DNA of 64,000 nucleotides from Lindgomyces ingoldianus (taxonomy: Eukaryota > Ascomycota > Dothideomycetes > Pleosporales > Lindgomycetaceae). The number at the start of each line of letters is the position of its first letter. Positions within the stretch are counted from its first letter, which is position 1. Of this stretch, positions 55,730-64,000 are shown piece after piece. The DNA lies in contig NW_022985202.1 in the NCBI RefSeq assembly GCF_010093535.1, positions 508,910 through 572,909 on the forward strand, read 5' to 3'. The translations under genes were made by a program, and so were the position numbers. Under the pieces are notes generated by a model. It did not search any database. It was not told the DNA's origin and saw only the letters and a list, made by a program, of their open reading frames with translations.

Positions 55730-55900
55730 ATGGCTGATCAATTCGGCGTAATAGCATCCATTGTCGGCACCATCGCAGCTGCTGCAAAGGTTGCCGAGCT
55801 CCTTGAACTTGTGGTCTCCTCTGCGAAAGAAGCACCATAAGTCGTCAATGCGAGGCCAACGAGGTATGAACCGCACTTTCGTCATTGCAGATTCTTTTGA
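55730..55900 (+). pseudogene. Fungal NLR/STAND N-terminal domain, fragment
   Basis: From an ATG at 55730 the frame reads MADQFGVIASIVGTIAAAAK and VAELLELVVSSAKEAP, then a TAA at 55838 and VVNARPTR. This is the first helix pair of the domain that starts many fungal NLR proteins and resembles the opening of the gene at 19375-21893 in type, though not closely in sequence. No NACHT or NB-ARC follows, so only a scrap remains. Confidence 0.55.
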
Positions 55901-56627
55901 CCAACTTTTCGACGGCATATTCTCGTCTTTCTCTAAGCTGGGAGCGGTTGTCACACCGTTATTCGTGTCCAATGGACAGAAATATTCGCTAAGGACGCCG
56001 TTCAAATAGACGGGCATAGAGAGCCAATACTCGAAGGTGGTAGAGAAACTCTAAAAGTATAATGAGTCGCTTTCACTCATGATTAACACCCTCAGGGGTA
56101 CGTCCTCTCCAGAGGTATTGAGAATTGGATGCCTCATAACGCCGACCACTATAGTGTTATCTTGAATAGTGAAGTTTTGTAGAGGTAGAATGAAGAGGTT
56201 ACGGAGGTAGAAGGGAGGGCAGCGATATTATTCATAGTTAGATGAGAGCGCCGACGAACTGTGAAAGCTTTATCGTCTACAGTAGTAGTAGAGGGCAGTA
56301 TTCGCTTGCATCAGCGCTGCTCTTTTCATCGCCATCACTGCGCTTGCATCCTAACGCAGTAGGTCTCTCTCAATTCAAATTTAGCTACCAACCACACTAA
56401 ACCTTCCCTCCTTTGTGATTGAGATCCTTTCTCTCTTTCTTTCTCTTAATTCCATTCCGTTACAAACATAGAAAGCCCTCCGCACGACTTGCCCCACTCC
56501 GACGCTTCTCTAAGCTAACCTAAGGCGCGTGCTGCCCGGGGACTGCGAAGGCAACACATGTAACTCAAACTCCTTCACTGATACTGTCGGCAAGCTTGCA
56601 GAAGGACACCTTGAGCAACCAAAGACC
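55901..56627. other. No supported gene
   Basis: No open frame of interest. The frame 56529-56729 (plus) is antisense to the TolB-like relic and has no motif. Confidence 0.5.
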
Positions 56628-57017
56628 TACACAGCGTTGCGTCGTGGAATACTAACCTTGGCGAGATACTGCCTCGCTAGGTCTTTGATCCAGACGTTGG
56701 ATTTGAAGCTGTCGGCAGAGGAGACGTAAGCTAACTTGCTGTTATCGGGGGAGAGTACACCTACTAGCGTATAGGATGAGGTCGCGACTAAGGGTTAAGG
56801 TAAGCCAACCCAGCGCGGACGCGGAATATGTCTGGGTTGCCGTCTCCGCTGCGTGCTGCGGTAAAGGTAATCCACTCTCTGTCGGCACCGAAGATGGCGA
56901 AATAGTCCTTGATCGGCCAAATGGAGTCGTTTCTGGTTTTGCGAATAGCGGTCGTTCATTCGCCCCGTCGTCATTAGCGAGGTAGAGCGTCGAAGATGGG
57001 GGTCCGATGCGGTTCAT
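56628..57017 (-). pseudogene. TolB-like beta-propeller protein, frameshifted fragment
   Basis: On the minus strand one frame gives LYLANDDGANERPLFAKPET; a second gives KDYFAIFGADREWITFTAAR and SGDGNPDIFRVRAG; a third gives VYSPDNSKLAYVSSADSFKS and NVWIKDLARQYL. These are successive blades of a TolB/WD40-like propeller (W[IS]xFTSxRSGDGNPDIYRV; LSPDNSKLAYVSSAD...NVWIKDL). Frame changes between them and TAG stops make it a pseudogene. It abuts the AT-rich transposon block that starts near 57021, which may have truncated it. Confidence 0.65.
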
Positions 57018-57020
57018 GTA

Positions 57021-57747
57021 ACTGCTCTGGTAGATATCTAGCCTATTATAAACTCTATCTTATTAAAGTTGTACATGTTATTATCCTAGATGCTCTACTT
57101 AGCTTTAGATTACGATAACATTTTTATAAAAAGCGTTTTTATAGTTATACTTACACTTAACTTTACTTTAAGCTTTAAATAACACTTAATAAACATACTA
57201 GGCTAGTTTATGCTAATATAGCCTAGATTATGCTTAGCGTGTAAAAAATTAGCTATATTAGCTATAGATACTAGTTAAAAGAGAAATACTTACATATTAA
57301 GCTTAAGTATATACTTTATAATTACTTACTTTTTATTATTAACATACACTATAGGCGAGTTGCTTACACACCTAAGTTGCTTACTTTTGCTAAGACCCTA
57401 CTAAACTACTTTTTCTACGCTAAGACATTCCTAAGAACACTACTTAGACGTGCTAAAAAAAACATTAAATATAGCTTACACTTTAGGCTTTTAAATAAGA
57501 CATACCACTTTTAAAGTAATACGCTATAGCTACGTATAAAGTCTTTTAAATAATAATAAATAACTAACATACTAAATAACTTTTATAAGCTAATTCTACA
57601 GCTAACTTATAAAGGCTAGATAATTATTAAGCATATACTTAAGCTATATGCGTAAGGATTTTCCTCTTAGCTAGTAACTGTAGCTAATATAGCTAATTAT
57701 TTGCGCGCTAAGTGTAATCTAGGCTATGTTAGCATAAACTAGCCTAG
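57021..57747. repeat. Two truncated, convergent copies of the Tc1/mariner-type element
   Basis: 57021-57340 matches an inner part of the element at 61730-63757 (its 63131-63485). At 57342 a new element left end begins (after TA at 57340-57341) with the terminal text AGGCGAGTTGCTTACACACC, and follows the element at 58290 for about 400 bp until 57747. The two fragments are therefore partly inverted repeats of each other. Both are AT-rich and lack coding capacity. Confidence 0.75.
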
Positions 57748-58030
57748 TGTTGAATGGACTTCCTTGTACAGCTAGGCGCGGGGTGAGCGGGCCTTGCGTA
57801 TGATTCTGTAAGTGCACTTTTGTACAGTCTATAGATATAGAGGGGGGGGGGGTTACTAGTTGTTTATTCTTGTTCTCTATCTAGAGTTCAGGTAGAAGAG
57901 ATTATGCAGCAGGATCTCTCCTGCTAAGGCTCTGCACAGGCACTATACAGTCACTACATAGCTAGGTTACGTAATATTAATTATACAGTTATGCAGGTTA
58001 GAGTTGTGCGTGTACTGTGTACAAACACTA
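57748..58030. mobile_element. Possible solo LTR
   Basis: Starting TGTTGAATGG where the preceding element copy breaks off, this 280-bp tract is less AT-rich, contains a run of ten G (57843-57852) and an LTR-like TTGTTTATTCTTGTTCTC, and ends near TGTGTACA. The four bases CTAG occur just before the start and shortly after the end, but the right boundary is uncertain and no second LTR was found. Confidence 0.3.
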
Positions 58031-58289
58031 GCAACTTTTTATTTTTAAGTTACTTACTTATTCTAAGCTCTTTTTCTCTCTTTTCTTTTTTTATACTTTT
58101 TATAATAGTGTTCTACAACTCTCTCTAACCCTTTCTTATAATTATATAGGGTGGTATGCCTTTATACAGGCTCCTGTAGGCGTTTATTGTGTAAAGATTA
58201 GGTGTTATTTAGGCTTAAAAGTGTTTATTACATAGAGTGCTTTTACTATAGCTACTAAAAGTGTTAAAGTTATTAAAAAAAAGCTTATA

Positions 58290-60156
58290 ACGTACTTTAT
58301 AGGCAAGTTACTTACACACCTAAGTTGCTTACTTTTACTAAGACCTTACTACACTACTTTTTTTACACTAATGTATTTCTAATAACACTACTTAAATGTG
58401 TTAAAAAAATGTTAGATGCAGCTTATACTTTAGGCTTTTAAATAAAATATAACACTTTTTAACTAACACACTGCAGCTATTTATAAAGTCTTTTAAAAGA
58501 TAATAAGTAACTAACACACTAAATAACTTTTCTAAGCTAATTATATAGCTAACTTATAAAAGCTAGATAATAATAAAAAGTAAGTAATTATTTAGCACAT
58601 ACTTAAGCTAAATGTGTAAGGATTTTCTCTCTAGCTAGTAGCTATAGCTAATATAGCTAATTTTTTACACACTAAGTGTAATATAAGCTATATTAGTATA
58701 AACTAGCTTAATATATTTATTAAGTGTTACTTAAAGCTTAAAGTAAAGTTTAAGTATAAGTATAATTATAAAAAAGCTTTTTATAAAAATCTTATAGTAA
58801 TTTAAAGCTAGTTTAACTTTATAAAAAATATTAAAGCTAAGTATAGTATCTAAAATAATAACATATACAACTTTAATAAAATAGAGTTTATAATAGGCTA
58901 AATATCTACTAGAGCAGTTGTTATAAGTTTAGAGAGATAAGGACAGCTAAAAGCAGTCTAGCTAGGTAACTAGAAGTAGACAACAGCTATCTAAGGCATT
59001 AATGCTAAAGGGTAAGCTATTCTGCTTTTTATTATTTTTTAAAGTAGTAACTACTTTTTAAACTAGTATAAAAAGAAAAATCTACTTTAAAATTAAGTTA
59101 TTATAATCTCTAAGCGTAGCTAGACTACTAATTAGCTTAGTTTAGACTAGTTAAAGCACTTTAATGTGTATATAAAGAAGTGTACTATTAGCAGCTACTA
59201 TTTACTAGTTATTAATAGCTATAAAAGCTATAACTTACTTTATTTTTAGTAATACTATAAAAATAATAAAATTATTACTATTTATATACTTTTTTACTTA
59301 TTACACTTTTTATAGCTACTTAATGTAGGTTGTTTTACTTTTTTAAAAAAAGTATATAAGCGCTAAGCTAAAAACCTTATATATAACTAAATTACTTATA
59401 TTATAAAAATAAAGTTCCTGCTATGCTTTAAAGTAGCTTATAATGCTATAATTACTTCTAGTAATATCTAAGAAAAGTTTTAAAGTGCTAGATTAGTTCT
59501 TTTTAACTTATAATAAGTTATAATAGGCTTTAATGTAAAGTTACGCACTTTATTACTACTACTACTTATATATAACAAGCTTTAGTAGTTATAAACTCTA
59601 AGTAATACTCTAAAACTTAAGTTATAATTAATACTTATAAAGATAAGAATTTAAAAGTATATAAATAGTTTACTAACTTTTATAGTTAAAGTGTTTAAAA
59701 AAGTTTTAAAAAAGGCAGTAATAATTACATATAAGCTAGTGTTAGCGCAACAGAAAATTACTAAGCTTTAAGTAGCTAATAAGGCTGCTATATAACATAA
59801 ATTACATAAAAAAAAAGCAGATTAAAGTAAAAAAAACCTTAATAATTTAGAAAAGCCTACACTTAACAGCTTTAAAAAAGTTTAAAGCGCGTAGTAACAG
59901 AAAGAAGGCAAAGAAGTAGGTGTAAGCTAAAGTAGGTAAGCTATCCTAAAGGCGCTGTAGATAGTGTAATTAGACTAGGCATAACGCGCAAACGTGTAAG
60001 CAAGAAGCAGAAGTAGTATCTAAATAATATTCTAGGCTGTACTGTACTATATAGTGCTAGAGCAGGTTGTTATGGGCTATAATAGAGTTTGTTAGGGTGG
60101 GGTCTTGGCAAAAGTAAGCGACTCAGGTGTGTAAGCAACTCGCCTATGAAGTACGT
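58290..60156. mobile_element. Tc1/mariner-type element I (1,867 bp), RIP-decayed
   Basis: Starts ACGTACTTTATAGGCAAG and ends with the complement (CTTGCC/CTCGCC type, then TATGAAGTACGT). The ends share about 55 bp of inverted repeat that differ almost only by C/T or G/A changes. A TA dinucleotide flanks both sides (58288-58289, 60157-60158), the Tc1/mariner target duplication. No transposase frame survives. It is the same family as element II at 61730 but in the opposite orientation. Confidence 0.85.
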
Positions 60157-61729
60157 TATATATAAACTAAATAGTTTTTTTCCTTTTTTTATTATATAGT
60201 ATTAAAGTGTTATTTTTTTCTATATAGTGTACTAACTTTTTATAGTATAATAAAACAGCTTTTATTGCTAGTAATAATAACACTTTTATAAGCAACTTTA
60301 AAATTACTATTATAAGCAGGCAGTAGCAGGTTGTGTTGCCTATAGGCATAGTGTAGGGGCGCTAGTTTATGCATAACTTATGTATTTATATACTTATTTT
60401 ACTTATTTTTATTTTTGTTTTATATAGAGTGTTAACTTATACATAGGCTAATAAGCTATTAGTAGTAGTAATGCTATTATATAATGTTATAGCTCTTATA
60501 GCTATTAACACTAACCTATAGCCTTTTATTATAAAGATTATATAGTGTAAAGGTTACTTCTGCACCCTTTTTATGTAGAGTTATAAGGCTGTTGCATTGC
60601 CTACATGCGCGCAGTGTTATAGCAGTAATACTAGAGCCTTACTCTTTAAAGACTACTACATAGTAGGCGCTGTCTTCAAAGGTAGTGTCTACAGCTTATG
60701 TGTATAGCAGAGCTGTATTATTTACTGTAAGCATTATTTCTAAGATAATATTTTTATATAAATAGCTTATAAAATTTAGTTAAAAAGATCTAGCTTATAT
60801 AAGATAAAACAATAATTTTATTAACTTAGAAAAAATAAGCTAAGAACCTTTATATAGTAGACCTAAGCACAGAAGACGCTATGCAGAAGTACATTAAACA
60901 GCGTGCACAAGGTGCCTATATTGCGTTAGTGTGTTAACCTAAGGCAGCATTTAACTTGTCTACTGCTGCTTAAGTTATATTACTGTTGCATAATAATATT
61001 AAGGCATTAAATATACAAATCTAATAGTAAATTAATAACTAGAATTAAGAATTATTTATAAATCGATGTAAGGCACTAGAGGCATAAGAAACTGCATTAA
61101 ATGTATTGCTAGAGAAGTCCTTTATAGGAGTCTATATATATGCGAAATAAGTAGGTGAGTCTTGGCAACAGACTTATGGTGAGATGCATACAACTATGGT
61201 GACAACGCATCCAACGCATCCAATCATGATGACAACGCACCCGACTATCGTGTGACTACTGCAAACAAGCCTCTTCTAGCGCTACGTTGTTGCTGCTAAA
61301 AGGTCTAGTGTATATAGCTTAGCTAGCGTAGGCCACTAAGTGTTGTTATTTATCCTGCGCCTCTAGGCTGCAGGTGGGTAGCCTCTGGCCAGTAACTAAG
61401 TCATGAGCATGGCGACTCTAAGCTACGTGTAGGTTATGTAACGCCTAGAACATGCGTCTGCTAAGAAGAGGGATAATGTAAGGCTAAGATGGCACTTACG
61501 TGCGACAGGTATATATACTATTCTGTACGCAAGATTAACTATTAGTTAATTATCTACACCTTTTTAGTTGTATTAGCGCAGTGGTACAAAGCTCTGTCCT
61601 TACACTCACACACTAATTCTAGCTTAGCAACACCTTAAAACTATAAATAGTAATAAAGAGGTAAACTCTAGCCTACTAATAACAGAACATAGCGTTATAA
61701 TATTACATTAAAACATCTAATATATAGTA
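60157..61729. other. AT-rich spacer between the inverted elements
   Basis: Strongly AT-rich to about 61100. The remainder (61140-61560) is less biased and includes a short imperfect repeat of GACAACGCATCC/ACAACGCACCC near 61200-61250. No gene, and the one small open frame (60167-60349) is low-complexity Leu/Ile/Lys text expected from AT-rich DNA. Confidence 0.5.
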
Positions 61730-63757
61730 ACGTACTTCACAGGCGAGTTGCTTACACACCTGAGTTGCTTACTTTTGCTAAGACCCTACCCTAACAAACT
61801 CTATTATAGCCTATAACAAACCACTCTAGCACTATATAGTATAGTATAGCCTAGAATATTATTTAGATACTACTTCTGCTTCTTACTTACACATTTGCGC
61901 GTTATGCCTAGTCTAATTGCACTATCTGCAGCATCTTTAGGATAGCTTACCTACTTTAGCTTACACCTACTTCTTTACCTTTTTTTTATTACTATGCGCC
62001 CTAAACTTTTTTAAAGCTATTAAGTGTAAGCTTTTTTAAATTATTAAAGTTTTTTTTACTTTAATTTACTTTTTTTTATGTAATTTATGTTATATAGTAG
62101 CTTTATTAGCTACTTAAAGCTTAGTAATTTTCTATTACACTAACACTAGCTTATATATAATTATTACTGCCTTTTTTAAAACTTTTTTAAACACTTTAAC
62201 TATAAAAGTTAGTAAACTATTTATATGCTTTTAAATTTTTATCTTTATAAGCATTAATTATAACTTAAGTTTTAAAGTATTACTTAAAGTTTATAACTAC
62301 TAAGGCTTATTATATATAAGTAGTAGTAGTAATAAAGTGCACAACTTTATATTAAGGCCTATTATAACTTATTATAAGTTAAAAAAAACTAATTTAGCGC
62401 TTTAAAACTTTTCTTAAATATTACTAAAAGTAATTATAGTATTATAAGCTACTTTAAAGCATAGTAAAAACTTTATTTTTATAATATAAGTAATCTAGTT
62501 ACACATAAAGTTTTTAGCTTAGCGCTTATATACTTTTTTTAAAAAAGTAAAACAACCTATATTAAATAGCTATAAAAAGTGTAATAAGTAAAAAAGTATA
62601 TAAATAGTAATAATTTTATTATTTTTATAGTATTACTAAAAATAAAGTAAGTTATAGCTTTTATAGCTATTAATAACTAGTAAATAGTAGCTGCTAATAA
62701 TATACTTCTTTATATGCATGTTAAAGTGCTTTAACTAGTCTAAACTAAGCTAATTAGTAGTCTAGCTATGCTTAAAGATTATAATAGCTTAATTTTAAAG
62801 TAGATTTTTTTATACTAGTTTAAAAAGTAGTTGCTACCCTAAAAAATAATAAAAAGTGTTGCAACTGCTAATCAGAGAGCAATAAGAAGCAAGTCTATTA
62901 ACTATAAGAGGCTTATAGGGAGCCTGCCTATGTAGTGGGAGCTCTAGCGCCAAGTGTCTTAGGCTGCTTATCTAAAACACAGGTGCAACACTAGGACCAT
63001 GTGCTCTCTTACGCGACAAAAAGTAAAATAGCTTACTTTTTAGCATTAATGCTCTAGATAGCTGTTGTCTACTTCTAGTTACTTAGCTAGACTGCTTTTA
63101 GCTGTTCTTATCTCTCTAAACCTGTAATAACTACTCTAGTAGATATCTAGCTTATTATAAACTTTATCTTATTATAGTTATATATGTTATTATTTTAAAT
63201 ACTATACTTAGCTTTAATATTTTTTATAAAGTTAAACTAGCTTTAAATTACTATAAAATTTTTATAAAAAGCTTTTTATAGTTATACTTACACTTAAACT
63301 TTACTTTACGCTTTAAGTAACACTTAATAAATATATTAAGCTAGTTTATACTAATATAGCCTATATTATACTTAGTGTGTAAAAAATTAGCTATATTAGC
63401 TATAGCTACTAGCTAGAGAGGAAATCCTTACGCATTTAGCTTAAGTATATGCTAAATAATTACTTACTTTTTATTATTATTAAGCTTTTATAAGTTAGCT
63501 ATATAATTAGCTTAGAAAGGTTATCTAGTGTGTTAGTTACTTATTATTTTTTAAAAGACTTTATAAATAGCTGCAGTGTGTTGCTTAGAAAGTATTATAT
63601 TTTATTTAAAAGCCTAAAGTGTAAGCTGTATCTAATATTCCTTTAACACATCTAAGTAGTGTTGTTAGGAATGCATTAGTGTAAAAAAAGTAGTGTAGTA
63701 AGGTCTTAGCAAAAGTAAGCAACTTAGGTGTGTAAGCAACTTGCCTGTAAAGTATGT
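61730..63757. mobile_element. Tc1/mariner-type element II (2,028 bp), RIP-decayed, hosting a solo LTR
   Basis: Same terminal inverted repeats as element I (ACGTACTTCACAGGCGAG at the left, complement ending TAAAGTATGT at 63757), flanked by TA at 61728-61729 and 63758-63759, and inverted relative to element I. The extra length over element I is explained by a 162-bp solo LTR plus its 5-bp duplication at 62857-63023. Coding capacity is lost. Confidence 0.85.
62857..63018. mobile_element. Solo LTR (162 bp) nested in mariner-type element II
   Basis: Comparing elements I and II shows II interrupted between AATAATAAAAAG and TAAAATAGCTTAC. The extra DNA begins TGTTGC and ends GCGACA (TG...CA, as LTRs do) and is bounded by a perfect 5-bp duplication AAAAG at 62852-62856 and 63019-63023. 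It is clearly less AT-rich than its host, so it arrived after the host was mutated by RIP or escaped because it was short. Confidence 0.8.
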
Positions 63758-63897
63758 TAATAAACTAAGTAAAATATCTTTATTTGTTTAAAAAATTTAA
63801 AAGATTTAAAAAAAAAGTAGTAGAAACTTTTATAAGCTAATTAGACATTAATCTAGCTCTTTTTAAACTAATAAGAGAAAAGGCTTAGCAAGATGTG

Positions 63898-64000
63898 CAG
63901 TGATCAATAGAGAATACAGTGATTAATAGAGAATACAGTGATTAATAGAGAATACAGTGATTAATAGAGAATACAGTGATTAATAGAGAATACAGTGATT
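63898..64000. repeat. 19-bp tandem repeat, at least five copies, runs off the window
   Basis: The unit CAGTGATTAATAGAGAATA repeats head to tail from 63898 to the end (5.4 copies). Only the first unit differs, by C for T at its eighth base (GATCAATAG). The array continues beyond the window. Near-identical units imply recent expansion. Confidence 0.95.

Noticed and set aside
57748..58030. Calling the GC-richer tract a definite solo LTR
   Set aside because: The right boundary and the target duplication (only CTAG) are ambiguous, so it is kept as a low-confidence feature only.
60167..60349. 60-residue frame in the AT block
   Set aside because: Leu/Ile/Lys-only text typical of chance frames in AT-rich DNA.
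63898..64000. CRISPR array
   Set aside because: The units are head-to-tail without spacers, in a fungal context; it is a minisatellite.

Overview
The window looks like accessory, repeat-rich DNA from a filamentous ascomycete (Pezizomycotina). Introns are short (about 47-118 bp) with GTRNGT donors and CTRAC-type branch sites. Gene families are typical of these fungi: HET domain, fungal NLR N-terminal domain, PTH11-like receptor, feruloyl esterase, spherulin 4, TRI12-type MFS and BBE-like oxidase. The transposons are AT-saturated with C-to-T decay and TAG/TAA stops, as expected from repeat-induced point mutation (RIP). No rRNA, tRNA or CRISPR array was recognised.

Layout. 1-4.6 kb: the end of one hAT element and a complete RIP-decayed 3.08-kb hAT. 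4.6-7.1 kb: decayed coding scraps. 7.1-16 kb: a catabolic-looking island with a phenol-hydroxylase-type FAD monooxygenase, a frameshifted amidase, a polysaccharide-deacetylase-fold hydrolase and a salicylate-hydroxylase-type FAD monooxygenase whose start is broken by an 11-nt GT...AG tract. 16.5-23.4 kb: a self/non-self or immunity-like patch with a Fic/Doc-type protein and a HET pseudogene cut in two by a 4.15-kb block. That block carries an intact gene combining an NLR-type N-domain, a coiled coil, a truncated ubiquitin-E2 fold and a TPR-like tail. 24.7-32.6 kb: spherulin-4-like, feruloyl esterase C-like and TRI12-type MFS genes. 33.2-34.3 kb: an internally deleted derivative of the first hAT family, beside a broken aldo-keto reductase. 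36.5-42.4 kb: a CorA-like transporter with a GC-AG intron, and a two-zinc-knuckle protein with a UDG-like N-terminus. 44.8-55.3 kb: what looks like a partly decayed terpenoid cluster, containing an SDR split by a hAT with a perfect 8-bp target duplication, BBE and RTA1 remnants, a PTH11-like receptor, an intact BBE-like oxidase and an intact stand-alone class I terpene cyclase of the fusicoccadiene-synthase type. 55.7-57 kb: NLR N-domain and TolB-like propeller remnants. 57-63.9 kb: an AT-rich block with two Tc1/mariner-type elements in inverted orientation, one hosting a 162-bp solo LTR. The window ends inside a 19-bp tandem repeat.

Gene models were assembled by hand from conserved protein motifs and splice signals. 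The multi-exon models keep an open frame throughout, but none has transcript support.
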